A stretch of 64,000 bases of DNA from Pelotomaculum thermopropionicum SI (GTDB taxonomy: Bacteria > Bacillota > Desulfotomaculia > Desulfotomaculales > Pelotomaculaceae). Shown here in pieces: positions 28,518 through 37,121 of this stretch; the stretch's first letter is position 1, and each line of letters starts with the position of its first letter. The position numbers and the translations under genes were made by a program. The notes beneath the pieces were generated by a model. The model saw only the letters and a list, made by a program, of their open reading frames with translations. It did no database searches and had not been told where the DNA came from. The DNA lies in assembly GCA_000010565.1 (NCBI GenBank), contig AP009389.1:1302001-1366000 (forward strand). Direction: 5' to 3'.

Positions 28518-30182
28518 TTGACAAAAGAACCCAAATTGTCCCTGATCCCCCTTGGGGGGCTCGGGGAAATCGGCAAGAACATGATGGTGGTGAGATTTGG
28601 GGAAAATATATTGCTGGTTGACTGCGGCTTAATGTTCCCGGAAGAGGAAATGCTCGGCATAGACATTGTTATCCCGGACATAAGCTACCTGCTTGAAAAC
28701 AGGGAAATAGTCCGGGGGATAGTGCTTACCCACGGGCATGAGGACCATATTGGAGCGCTTCCATATGTCTTGCGCCAGTTAAAAGTTCCCGTTTACGGAA
28801 CCAAGCTCACCCTTGGGCTTTTGCAGGGCAAGCTAAAAGAGCAGGGCATTTACGGAGAAGCGGCATTGCACACGGTAAAACCAAGGGATAGTGTTCAGAT
28901 CGGGCCTTTTAAGGTTGAATTTATCAGAGTTTCCCACAGTATCCCGGATGCGGTTGCCGTTGCCATACACACTCCCTTGGGCGTGGTGCTTCATACAGGC
29001 GACTTCAAGATCGACCAGACACCTGTTGACGGCCAGGTGACTGACTTTCAGCGTCTGGCCCAGCTAGGCGAAAAAGGTGTTCTGGTTTTGCTGTCTGATA
29101 GCACCAATGCGGAAAGACCGGGTTATACCATGTCCGAGCGGGTTGTAGGGAACACTTTCGACGAGACCTTCCGGCAGACGACGGACAGAATTATTATTGC
29201 CACTTTTGCCACTAACGTGCACAGGCTTCAGCAGGCCATCCAGGCAGCGTATAAACACAACCGGAAAGTTGCCGTGGTGGGCAGGAGCATGGTGAATGTG
29301 GTCAATATTGCCAATGAACTGGGGTACATGGATATACCGGAAGGGACCCTGGTTGAACTGGAGGAGGCCAACCGCCTGCCCAGAAGCAGAGTGGTCATTC
29401 TTACCACAGGCAGCCAGGGCGAGCCGATGTCTGCCCTGACCAGAATGGCGCTGGCCGACCACCGGCAGGTAGAGATTTTGCCGGGAGACACAATCATTAT
29501 ATCGGCTATTCCCATACCGGGCAATGAAAAGCTGGTGGCGCGGATCATTGACCAGCTTTTCAAGCAGGGAGCACGTGTAATTTATGAGCCTGTTTCCGGG
29601 ATACACGTTTCCGGCCACCCCAGCCAGGAAGAATTAAAGCTGATGATCAATCTGGTCCGGCCCAAGTTTTTTGTTCCGGTTCACGGCGAATACAGGATGC
29701 TGATCAAACATGCGGAACTGGCCAGGGACGTTGGAGTGCTGCCTGAAAATATTTTTGTGGCGGAAAACGGCCAGGTGCTCGAGTTTACTCGCCGATCGGG
29801 GCGGATAGTCGGCAGGGTGACGGCGGGCAAAGTGCTGGTGGACGGACTGGGTGTCGGAGATGTGGGCAATATCGTTTTAAGAGATCGCAAGCTGCTTTCC
29901 CAAGACGGCATTCTAATTGTGGTTGTCACCATAAACCGTGAAAGCGGGCTGATTATGGCCGGTCCGGATATTGTTTCCAGAGGGTTCGTATATGTGCGCG
30001 AATCGGAAGAACTGCTGGAGGAGGCTAAAATAAAGGTAAAAAGTGCCCTGGATAAATGCACCGAAAAGGGCATATCGGAATGGTCGTCCATTAAATCTCA
30101 GGTCAGGGATGCCCTGGGTAAATTTCTTTACGAAAAAACCAGGAGAAGGCCAATGATTTTGCCAATCATCATGGAGGTATGA
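28518..30182 (+). CDS. rnjB: Ribonuclease J
   Basis: RNase J is a metallo-beta-lactamase-fold RNase with 5' exonuclease and endonuclease activity in mRNA turnover. The metal motif HGHEDHIG lies near residue 75, with later ligands in VSHSIPDA, HTGDFKID and a beta-CASP domain (SDSTNAERPGYT). GIHVSGHPSQEELK and PVHGEYRML lie in the later core, followed by a C-terminal domain. TTG 28518 is favoured because AGGAGG (28505-28510) is seven bases away; GTG 28512 is crowded. The name rnjB follows its dapA-tepA position; whether this species has a second J enzyme is unknown. Confidence 0.92.
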   Translation: MTKEPKLSLIPLGGLGEIGKNMMVVRFGENILLVDCGLMFPEEEMLGIDIVIPDISYLLENREIVRGIVLTHGHEDHIGALPYVLRQLKVPVYGTKLTLGLLQGKLKEQGIYGEAALHTVKPRDSVQIGPFKVEFIRVSHSIPDAVAVAIHTPLGVVLHTGDFKIDQTPVDGQVTDFQRLAQLGEKGVLVLLSDSTNAERPGYTMSERVVGNTFDETFRQTTDRIIIATFATNVHRLQQAIQAAYKHNRKVAVVGRSMVNVVNIANELGYMDIPEGTLVELEEANRLPRSRVVILTTGSQGEPMSALTRMALADHRQVEILPGDTIIISAIPIPGNEKLVARIIDQLFKQGARVIYEPVSGIHVSGHPSQEELKLMINLVRPKFFVPVHGEYRMLIKHAELARDVGVLPENIFVAENGQVLEFTRRSGRIVGRVTAGKVLVDGLGVGDVGNIVLRDRKLLSQDGILIVVVTINRESGLIMAGPDIVSRGFVYVRESEELLEEAKIKVKSALDKCTEKGISEWSSIKSQVRDALGKFLYEKTRRRPMILPIIMEV

Positions 30183-30183
30183 A

Positions 30184-30217
30184 AATACACAGGAGAATGC
30201 TCCTGTGTATTTTTTTC
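30184..30217 (+). terminator. Strong intrinsic terminator after rnjB
   Basis: ATACACAGGAG pairs perfectly with CTCCTGTGTAT around AATG, followed by seven T residues. Confidence 0.93.
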
Positions 30218-30288
30218 GGGAATGTGCATAATAAAAGTGTTCATCAAAAATATAGCTGATAAATCTCGGCGGCAGCAGGAGTGAAAGC

Positions 30289-31149
30289 ATGAATTCCTTT
30301 TGTTTTGAGCCAGAGCCCGGCATTTTTCCGTATGAGCCGGAACCGGCCCCTTATCCTGAGATTGTGCCCGAGCCAGAGCGGCGGGTGGAGCCGGATCGCA
30401 TTGAAGAACCGGAACAGGTGCCCAAACCCACCAAAAGGGTTGCCGGCAAGGCCAAAGGTTCGCTGGAAGCCATGAAAGAAATAGGATCGACCAGCATGCC
30501 GGAAGTTAAAAGCAACATCCATTGCCTGACCATAGTCGGTCAGATTGAAGGACATCTGGTCCTACCGCCGCAAAATAAAACCACCAAGTACGAGCATGTA
30601 ATACCTCAACTGGTAGCCCTCGAGCAGGCCCCCGAAGTTGAGGGAATCTTAATTGTGCTCAATACGGTTGGCGGAGACGTAGAAGCAGGCCTGGCCATAG
30701 CAGAGGTTATTGCCAGCATATCCAAGCCCACCGTTTCGGTTGTTTTGGGCGGCGGGCACTCGATTGGAGTGCCGATTGCCGTTGGCGCGCAGTATTCATT
30801 TATTGCAGCCACGGCCAGCATGACAATTCATCCGATTCGCCTGAACGGCCTGGTAATCGGGGTGCCGCAGACCTACGAGTACCTGGACAAGATGCAGGAC
30901 AGGGTGGTCAGGTTTGTTGTGGAGCACTCAAAAATCAGCGAGGAAAAGTTCCGCGAGTTAATGTTCAGAACCGGCGAACTGGCCAGGGATATCGGAACTG
31001 TTTTAATCGGCCGGGAGGCAGTGGAAGTCGGTTTAATCGATGCTGTTGGAGGAGTAGGCGAAGCCGTGGCCAGGCTTAAAAATATGATCGAAGGGCAGAA
31101 AAAAGAGAGGTGTGCGCCTGGTGATTTTATATACACCGATGCAACTTGA
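30289..31149 (+). CDS. tepA: ClpP-fold protease-like protein TepA
   Basis: TepA (YmfB) is a cytoplasmic ClpP-like protein linked to protein export and spore development in Bacillus. The first ~55 residues here are an acidic Pro/Glu-rich tail (repeated EPEP/PEPE), longer than I expect for the family. The ClpP-like core follows: [17 protein letters not shown], and the nucleophile region [15 protein letters not shown] with Ser near 162. MTIHPIRL then aligns with the catalytic His region. It overlaps ylzJ by 38 bases and lies between rnjB and spoIIIE as expected. Confidence 0.88.
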   Translation: MNSFCFEPEPGIFPYEPEPAPYPEIVPEPERRVEPDRIEEPEQVPKPTKRVAGKAKGSLEAMKEIGSTSMPEVKSNIHCLTIVGQIEGHLVLPPQNKTTKYEHVIPQLVALEQAPEVEGILIVLNTVGGDVEAGLAIAEVIASISKPTVSVVLGGGHSIGVPIAVGAQYSFIAATASMTIHPIRLNGLVIGVPQTYEYLDKMQDRVVRFVVEHSKISEEKFRELMFRTGELARDIGTVLIGREAVEVGLIDAVGGVGEAVARLKNMIEGQKKERCAPGDFIYTDAT

Positions 31150-31336
31150 ACTGGTGCTGGAAGGATTTGACCGGACGGAATACCCGGAATACAGGGAGAT
31201 CAATTACGATGGAGTACCGCTCCTGGTGGAAAGAACAGAACATGGCAAAAACAGGATTGTAAAGCTTCTGAGCACAAATCCATATGATTACTTAAGGGCT
31301 GAACTGGCTCCTGGAAATCTAATAGATTGCCAGTAA
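31112..31336 (+). CDS. ylzJ: YlzJ-like protein
   Basis: This is a 71-74-residue member of the YlzJ family of unknown function, conserved next to tepA in spore formers. The pattern [12 protein letters not shown] followed by [29 protein letters not shown] is typical. GTG 31112 follows AAAGAGAGG; GTG 31121 is an alternative that gives the more usual MILYT-like start. It overlaps the end of tepA, so translation is probably coupled. A terminator follows. Confidence 0.82.
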   Translation: MRLVILYTPMQLELVLEGFDRTEYPEYREINYDGVPLLVERTEHGKNRIVKLLSTNPYDYLRAELAPGNLIDCQ

Positions 31337-31375
31337 AAAATATTTTAAAAGCAAAGCACATAAAGTTATAAGTAC

Positions 31376-31400
31376 CTCCCGGCCTGCTGGGAGTTTTTTT
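31376..31400 (+). terminator. Intrinsic terminator after ylzJ
   Basis: CTCCC pairs with GGGAG across an 8-base loop, followed by seven T residues. Confidence 0.75.
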
Positions 31401-31470
31401 ATGGCCTTGCACATGTGAGGTCAAATATGTTTAGGCCGTGCTTTAAAGGCGGAAATGACAGGCCATGCTG

Positions 31471-31479
31471 TGCTATAAT
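31471..31479 (+). promoter_or_regulatory. Extended -10 promoter upstream of uppP
   Basis: TGC-TATAAT (TATAAT at 31474-31479) matches an extended -10 element. No fair -35 lies 17 bases upstream. It is 33 bases before the uppP start. Confidence 0.5.
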
Positions 31480-31511
31480 TACATTGTTGCATTTTTTAAG
31501 GAGGTGTTTGT

Positions 31512-32306
31512 TTGACAGTATTTCAAGCTCTGGTGCTGGGCATTATTCAGGGGTTAGGCGAGTTTTTGCCGATTTCCAGTTCGGCGCATCTGGTTCTAGT
31601 TCCCTGGCTTTTTGGCTGGCAGTACGCAGGATTGACGTTTGACGTGGCGTTGCATCTGGGTACACTTATATCAATAGCAGCCTTTTTCTGGAAAGAGTGG
31701 ATCGTTTTGATTGGCAGTGCCCTTAGGCGTAGGGGAACGCACGAAGCCAGGATGTTCTGGTATCTGGTTCTGGCAACAGTACCCGGTGCGGTAATGGGTT
31801 ACCTTTTGGAAGAACAAGCCGAAACGGTATTTCGCACCCCTCTGTTGATAGGGATTATGCTGATTGTCATGGGTATCTTCTTATACTGGGCGGATGCAAA
31901 AAAGCCTGCGGTTAAGGGTATGAGAGAGATATCCATGGCCGACAGCCTGTTAATAGGGCTTTCTCAAGCCTTTGCCATTATTCCCGGCGTGTCCCGTTCC
32001 GGGGTAACCATGACGGCCGGGCGGGCGCTGGGTTTAAGCCGCGAGACGGCCGCCAGATTTTCTTTTCTGCTCTCTACGCCGATAATAGTTGGCGCGGGTC
32101 TGTTCAAATTAAAAGATATTACTCCGGGCGACGTTAACACTGCTTTTATAACTGGTGTGGCATCATCCGCCCTGGTTGGCTTTATATCCATCAGTTTTCT
32201 CCTGAAGTACCTAACCGGACGGAGTTTTGCACTGTTTGTCTGGTACCGCCTGGTAGCCGGCCTTGCCGTCATCGTCCTGGCGGCGGCAAGGCAGTTCGGG
32301 TTTTAA
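31512..32306 (+). CDS. uppP: Undecaprenyl-diphosphatase (UppP/BacA)
   Basis: UppP is a membrane enzyme that dephosphorylates undecaprenyl pyrophosphate to recycle the lipid carrier for peptidoglycan. The 264 residues are mostly membrane helices. Both signature regions are present: LGIIQGLGEFLPISSSAHL at residues 9-27 and IPGVSRSGVTMTAGRALGLSR near 157-177. The TTG start has AAGGAGG upstream. It has its own promoter and sits between ylzJ and spoIIIE, which are usually adjacent or separated by other genes. Confidence 0.95.
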   Translation: MTVFQALVLGIIQGLGEFLPISSSAHLVLVPWLFGWQYAGLTFDVALHLGTLISIAAFFWKEWIVLIGSALRRRGTHEARMFWYLVLATVPGAVMGYLLEEQAETVFRTPLLIGIMLIVMGIFLYWADAKKPAVKGMREISMADSLLIGLSQAFAIIPGVSRSGVTMTAGRALGLSRETAARFSFLLSTPIIVGAGLFKLKDITPGDVNTAFITGVASSALVGFISISFLLKYLTGRSFALFVWYRLVAGLAVIVLAAARQFGF

Positions 32307-32316
32307 CCGGTTAAAA
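32301..32316. repeat. 16-bp perfect palindrome over the uppP stop
   Basis: TTTTAACCGGTTAAAA is perfectly self-complementary and covers the uppP stop codon. With G-U pairing the RNA stem extends four more bases each side. It has no T run, so it is not a normal terminator. Confidence 0.5.
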
Positions 32317-32409
32317 TCCGGCCTCCCGGTGCTTGTAAAAAGCTAATTTTTACCCGTTTACAAGGATTTTAGCCTTACCTGTGGTATATTATTTCTGGGA
32401 GGGAAAAAC

Positions 32410-34641
32410 ATGGGTGCACGGCGCCAGCTCAGAGAGGAGCTCAAATACGAGATTTCCGGCATTGCCCTCATTGCCCTGGGCATTCTGTCAGTAGTAAGCC
32501 TTTTTTCCCCTTCCTCCGGTTTTGTCAGCGAATTTGTGGACAAGGCCTTGAAGAGCATTGCAGGTGAAGGAAGGTATATTTTCCCTCTAATATTAGTTTT
32601 AAGCGGAATCAGGCTCGTCCAGAGGCGCAACCGTGCCAAGCTTTCCGAAAGAGTGTACGGAGCCATGCTGTTATTCCTGGTTGTGCTAGCCTTCTTCCAC
32701 CTGATAATCCCGGTGGATGATTCATTTAAGGCGGGCATTGCCGGTGACGGCGGGGGGCTTCTGGGAGCGGTGCTGAGCTATGTATTCAGAAAAGCCTTTG
32801 GCATAACCGGCACATACATTATTTTAGTTGCAGCGGCACTGGTGGCTCTTTTATTTTTAACCAATCTTTCCCTGGTTGCACTGGCCAGGGGTTTTGCGGC
32901 CAGGGCCGTAGGTGTTTTTAAAAAAGGTTCCGGGGCTTTGACCAGTTTTCTTTTCACCGAGGTGGAAGAAGAAAAGGCTGACACCAGGAGCACGCCTGTA
33001 ATCATTGACGGCGGGCAGGTTGCCGTTGTAGAGCCGCCGGCTGCCGGAAAGAGGCAGCCTGATGAGGAGGCAACTGGTAAAGATGTGCCGCCCACGAAAA
33101 AGAAAAGCGAGCCCTCTTTCGAGGAAACGGCAGGGCTGGAGGAAGAAGAGCCAAAAGATGGAAGTGAAGTTAAAGCAGCCTTTGCCGTTGACCTCCAGCC
33201 GGGAGAACCGGCTTACAGGTTGCCCCCCCTGTCATTGCTTTCGCGCCCGTTAAAAGTAAAAAACGTTCGCTTAAGCAAGGACATTAGCGAGAATATACGC
33301 ATTCTTGAGGAAACGCTGGAAAGTTTCGGCGTAAAGGCCAAGGTAACACAGGTATCAAGAGGGCCGGCCATAACCCGCTACGAGATACAGCCGCCATCAG
33401 GGGTTAAGGTAAGCCGCATAGTCAGCCTTGCCGACGACATAGCCCTTTCCATGGCGGCCCCCGGCGTAAGGATTGAAGCGCCCATTCCTGGTAAAGCGGC
33501 CGTTGGCATAGAAGTTCCCAACAAGGAGGTTTCTATGGTTCACCTGCGGGAGTTGCTGGAGACCCAGGAGTTTATTCAATCCAGGTCAAAACTGACAATG
33601 GCCTTAGGTAAAGACATTGCAGGAAACCCTGTAGTAGCCGATCTGGCCAAAATGCACCATCTCCTTATTGCAGGAGCTACGGGGTCGGGTAAAAGTGTAT
33701 GCCTGAACACGCTGATTGCCAGCGTACTGTTTAAGGCCACCCCGGATGAAGTGAAGTTTTTGATGATAGACCCCAAAATGGTTGAACTTGCCACATACAA
33801 TGGCATTCCTCATCTGGTTTCCCCTGTGGTGACCGATTCCAGGAAGGCAGCGGCCGCATTGCGCTGGGCGGTTAAAGAGATGGAGCAGCGCTATGAATTA
33901 TTTGCTGCGGCGGGAGTCCGCGATATCGCCCGGTACAACAGAGCCGTAAAAGCAAAAGGAACGGATTCAGGCGCAAGAATGTTGCCGCTGGTTGTGGTGA
34001 TTATTGATGAGCTGGCCGACTTGATGATGGTGGCGCCGGCCGATGTTGAAGACGCGGTCTGCAGGCTGGCGCAAATGGCCAGGGCCGCCGGCATCCATCT
34101 GCTGGTGGCGACCCAGCGTCCCTCGGTTGATGTCATAACAGGCCTGATTAAGGCAAACATACCATCGCGCATTTCATTTGCCGTATCATCGCAAATTGAC
34201 TCCCGCACCATTCTTGACATGGCCGGTGCAGAGAAACTCCTGGGCAAGGGCGATATGCTCTTTTTCCCGGTGGGAGCCTCAAAACCCATAAGAGTTCAGG
34301 GCGCGTACCTGTCCGACCGGGAGGTGGAAGACCTGGTAGGCTACCTGAAAAAGCAGGCGGAGCCGGTATACGATGAAAAAGTTCTCGCGGAACCTCCTGA
34401 AGAGGAAGCATCGCCGGAGATGGAGGACGAGCTTTTGCCCCAGGCCGTAAGAATTCTTATTGAAAGCGGCCACGCCTCCATCTCCATGCTGCAGAGGAGG
34501 CTGCACATAGGATATGCCAGGGCGGCGCGGCTCATCGACATTATGGAGAAAAGGGGCATTGTAGGGGGTTATGAAGGAAGCAAACCCCGGGCAATTTTCA
34601 TGACAATGGAGCAGTACAACCAGGTTTTTAAAAAAAGATAA
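32410..34641 (+). CDS. spoIIIE: DNA translocase SpoIIIE/FtsK
   Basis: This septal DNA pump moves the chromosome into the forespore or clears DNA from the division plane. The 743-residue protein has four predicted N-terminal membrane helices (to about residue 170) and a variable acidic linker (about 185-260). The RecA-like motor has Walker A GATGSGKS at about 423 and Walker [13 protein letters not shown] at about 532. A C-terminal gamma winged-helix domain ([18 protein letters not shown]) reads KOPS/SRS-like sequences. The tepA neighbourhood favours SpoIIIE over a separate FtsK. Confidence 0.94.
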   Translation: MGARRQLREELKYEISGIALIALGILSVVSLFSPSSGFVSEFVDKALKSIAGEGRYIFPLILVLSGIRLVQRRNRAKLSERVYGAMLLFLVVLAFFHLIIPVDDSFKAGIAGDGGGLLGAVLSYVFRKAFGITGTYIILVAAALVALLFLTNLSLVALARGFAARAVGVFKKGSGALTSFLFTEVEEEKADTRSTPVIIDGGQVAVVEPPAAGKRQPDEEATGKDVPPTKKKSEPSFEETAGLEEEEPKDGSEVKAAFAVDLQPGEPAYRLPPLSLLSRPLKVKNVRLSKDISENIRILEETLESFGVKAKVTQVSRGPAITRYEIQPPSGVKVSRIVSLADDIALSMAAPGVRIEAPIPGKAAVGIEVPNKEVSMVHLRELLETQEFIQSRSKLTMALGKDIAGNPVVADLAKMHHLLIAGATGSGKSVCLNTLIASVLFKATPDEVKFLMIDPKMVELATYNGIPHLVSPVVTDSRKAAAALRWAVKEMEQRYELFAAAGVRDIARYNRAVKAKGTDSGARMLPLVVVIIDELADLMMVAPADVEDAVCRLAQMARAAGIHLLVATQRPSVDVITGLIKANIPSRISFAVSSQIDSRTILDMAGAEKLLGKGDMLFFPVGASKPIRVQGAYLSDREVEDLVGYLKKQAEPVYDEKVLAEPPEEEASPEMEDELLPQAVRILIESGHASISMLQRRLHIGYARAARLIDIMEKRGIVGGYEGSKPRAIFMTMEQYNQVFKKR

Positions 34642-34653
34642 CACAGGCTTTTG

Positions 34654-34682
34654 TTGACACCACCTGGCAGGTGTTATATATT
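34654..34682 (+). promoter_or_regulatory. Promoter of mnmH with a palindrome in the spacer
   Basis: TTGACA (34654-34659) and TATATT (34677-34682) are 17 bases apart. The spacer holds CACCTG-G-CAGGTG (34661-34673), a perfect 6-bp inverted repeat. A protein bound there would cover the polymerase site, so it is a candidate operator. Confidence 0.7.
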
Positions 34683-34740
34683 TGGTGAAATAAGGAGAAC
34701 CTAAAAAAGATGCTTTTGGTGCCGGAAGGTGCATCCGTTA

Positions 34741-35823
34741 ATGTATAAGGAAGCCACTGTGAAAGAAATCCTTGACATGGACGAGGCCCTGCTGATAGAC
34801 GTGCGTTCGGAGGAGGAATATGCGGAGGCCACTATTCCCGGAGCCATTAACATACCGCTCCTGAATAACGATGAAAGAGCTGCCGTCGGCACAGTGTACC
34901 GCCGGGAGGGTCCCGACACGGCCAGGAGGCTGGGCTTGAAACTGGTGTCGCCGAAACTGCCGGAAAAGGTGGCGGTAGCGGACGGCCTGGCAGGCAACCG
35001 GAAAAAAATTGCCGTTTTTTGCTGGCGCGGCGGCCTGCGAAGCCAGTTCATGGCTTCGCTGCTGGCCGCCATGGGCTATGATGTTTACCGTATGGTTGGC
35101 GGTTATAAGGCCTACCGGCGTTATGTTAATGAGTACCTGGCGCGGGACGAGCTGGGCCAGAAGGCGGTTGTCTTGTACGGCCTTACTGGTGTCGGGAAGA
35201 CCGATGTGTTGAACCGGTTGGGCCAAATGGGCTTGCCGGTGTTGGACCTGGAAGGTCTGGCCAGACACAGGGGATCGGTGTACGGCAAAATCGGCCTGCC
35301 GCCATCGCCGACACAAAAGGCTTTTGAGAGCAGTATAGTGCATTTTTTAACCGGTATCGGCGAGGAAGGTGTGTTTATCGTGGAGTGTGAGAGCAGGCGC
35401 ATAGGCAACCTTATGGTGCCCACCCCGGTAATGAGTTCGATTAAAAAAGGGCACCGGGTACTTTTATATGCCTCCTTGGAAAACAGGGTGAGGCGGATAC
35501 GCCAGGTTTACACCAGCGGGCCCGGAGAAAATGTGAAACAGTTACAGGAAGCTACCATGTCGCTGGCAAAAAGAATTGGTAAGAACAAAGTGGAAGAGTT
35601 AAATAAAATGCTTGAAGACAGAAAATTTGATTGTGTTTTTGCTTATCTTTTAAAAAAGTATTATGATCCATTATATAAATATCCCGAGGGGCCTAGCGAG
35701 GAGTACGATTTGTCTGTAGATGCAACTGATATCGAAGAAGCTGCAAAAAAAATATTTAACTTTGTGACGGCCTTGCCCGAATATAAGAACTGGTACGATG
35801 GGAGGGGAAGAAAATGGAGATAG
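34741..35823 (+). CDS. mnmH: tRNA 2-selenouridine synthase
   Basis: MnmH (SelU/YbbB) exchanges sulfur for selenium in 2-thiouridine at tRNA wobble position 34, using selenophosphate and a geranylated intermediate. The rhodanese domain ends with the catalytic cysteine in FCWRGGLRSQ (about residue 93). A P-loop GLTGVGKT near 141 and the VECESRRIG motif follow. ATG 34741 is chosen with GGAAGGTG 11 bases upstream; an in-frame GTG at 34729 abuts that SD. Its presence implies a selenophosphate supply outside this window. It overlaps the rodZ-like gene by ten bases. Confidence 0.92.
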   Translation: MYKEATVKEILDMDEALLIDVRSEEEYAEATIPGAINIPLLNNDERAAVGTVYRREGPDTARRLGLKLVSPKLPEKVAVADGLAGNRKKIAVFCWRGGLRSQFMASLLAAMGYDVYRMVGGYKAYRRYVNEYLARDELGQKAVVLYGLTGVGKTDVLNRLGQMGLPVLDLEGLARHRGSVYGKIGLPPSPTQKAFESSIVHFLTGIGEEGVFIVECESRRIGNLMVPTPVMSSIKKGHRVLLYASLENRVRRIRQVYTSGPGENVKQLQEATMSLAKRIGKNKVEELNKMLEDRKFDCVFAYLLKKYYDPLYKYPEGPSEEYDLSVDATDIEEAAKKIFNFVTALPEYKNWYDGRGRKWR

Positions 35824-36590
35824 GCAAAAAATTAAGGGAAACCAGGGAAAACCGGGGGCTTACACTGGAAGCTGTGGAAGAAGAAACCAAGATCAGGCGC
35901 AAATACCTTCACGCAATGGAGGAGGAAAAGTTTCATATTCTTCCCGGACCGGTTTACGCCAGGGCTTTTTTAAAAAACTACGCCCGCTTTCTTAACCTGA
36001 ACGTAGAGGAAATAATGGAACTATACAAGCAGCGGTTTGAAGCAATTCCGGAAAAAGCTGACGAACCTTCTGAAAAACCTGCGGAAAAACGTACCAGAGA
36101 CCGGGAACCGGCCAAGCCGCGTTACTGGCTTTATTTGGCGGCAGCGGCAGTAATCGTAAGTATTGTTGCTGCTTTATATTACGGAACGGCAGGTTTTGAC
36201 CAAAAACGCACTGTGGACTACGCTGGAGAAGAGGCTGGAAAGAGTGAGACCGCCCCCCCTTCCCTGCAAACAGACGAACCTTTGCAGACACCTGGCGGCC
36301 AGCAGCAGACGGCCGGCCAGGAACCGGCAGGCCAGGCGGCAGGGGTTGACCTGGTCCTGAACATCAAGGATAGCAGAAGCTGGATAGCCGTCGATGTGGA
36401 CGGAGTTAATGCTTTTGAAGGGGAATTGTCTGCCGGCCAGTCCAAGGCATTTCAGGCAAAGGAGAGAATATCGGTTACCCTCGGCAATGCCGGGGTGGTA
36501 GAAGTGATTTATAACGGGAGAAATCTCGGCTTTCTCGGAGGTGTCGGCTCTGTAGTAAGCAGGGAATTTAAAGCGCAGCCCCAAGGATGA
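35814..36590 (+). CDS. RodZ-like membrane-anchored helix-turn-helix protein
   Basis: RodZ-family proteins link the cytoskeleton to wall synthesis. An N-terminal XRE-type HTH domain (residues 4-68: GKKLRETRENRGLTLEAVEEETKIRRKYL) is followed by a charged linker. One membrane segment lies at about 104-124 (YWLYLAAAAVIVSIVAALYYG). Outside are a Gln/Pro/Gly-rich spacer and a beta domain of the DUF4115 type (about 185-255). ATG has GGGAGGGGAAG upstream and overlaps mnmH. The Bacillus YmfM gene lies near this place too. Confidence 0.87.
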   Translation: MEIGKKLRETRENRGLTLEAVEEETKIRRKYLHAMEEEKFHILPGPVYARAFLKNYARFLNLNVEEIMELYKQRFEAIPEKADEPSEKPAEKRTRDREPAKPRYWLYLAAAAVIVSIVAALYYGTAGFDQKRTVDYAGEEAGKSETAPPSLQTDEPLQTPGGQQQTAGQEPAGQAAGVDLVLNIKDSRSWIAVDVDGVNAFEGELSAGQSKAFQAKERISVTLGNAGVVEVIYNGRNLGFLGGVGSVVSREFKAQPQG

Positions 36591-36725
36591 TCAGGGGGAT
36601 TGATTAAAAAAAAAGAGGCGAGACCGTCCCGCTTGAACCGCAGCTTATTAATATTAATAAAGACAATCTCCACCCTTGTACCGGAAAGCTTTTATAAGCC
36701 CGTTTGGAAAAATCGCATTAAAAAC

Positions 36726-36757
36726 TGGGCCGGCTTGGAAGTCAGCCCATTTTGTTT
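36726..36757 (+). terminator. Intrinsic terminator after the rodZ-like gene
   Basis: TGGGC pairs with GCCCA, with an inner GGCT/AGTC helix (one wobble) and a 4-base loop. TTTTGTTTGT follows. Confidence 0.7.
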
Positions 36758-36782
36758 GTGCATATCAAGACGCGCCTGCTGA

Positions 36783-36920
36783 GTGCTGAAGGCCGGTCCC
36801 CTTGAGGAGGCATCAATAAAACAGCAGGGGGACGAGATAAAACTCATCCTGAACCTTGTCGTTTTCCTGATCGCAGGTATTTATTATTTCTTGTTGCTGG
36901 TCCTGGCTGTTCATTATTAG
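36783..36920 (+). CDS. Possible 45-residue single-span membrane peptide
   Basis: From GTG 36783 a 45-codon frame ends in a clear membrane helix (IKLILNLVVFLIAGIYYFLLLVLAVHY). No SD precedes the GTG. A strong GAGGAGG (36804-36810) lies inside the frame, with ATA 36816 five bases on, so the real start may be a non-standard codon. The SD sits in the loop of a 9-bp hairpin (GTCCCCTTG/CAGGGGGAC). The coding call rests on the hydrophobic run and the SD and is weak. Confidence 0.35.
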   Translation: MLKAGPLEEASIKQQGDEIKLILNLVVFLIAGIYYFLLLVLAVHY

Positions 36921-37121
36921 ACCTCCCGGCGGTAGAATAATTATATCATGTATTATATGCAAGTAAATCTATTTTTGTGCAAAAATTTTAATTTTTATTA
37001 AAAATAAAGAATATAAATAGATAAATAAATATTAATTTTTAAGTATTAATTTGGGGTCATCGAAGCGGGTTCAGTTTTAAAAAAGTTAAACACGTTTTAT
37101 TTTATAAAGGGGCTTTTAATT
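36921..37121. other. AT-rich intergenic region before rimO
   Basis: About 200 bases of AT-rich sequence with no gene or clear promoter pair. It probably carries the rimO promoter, but I cannot assign one. Confidence 0.5.

Noticed and set aside
36600-36782. 60-codon frame after the rodZ-like gene
   Set aside because: It covers the terminator and looks non-coding.
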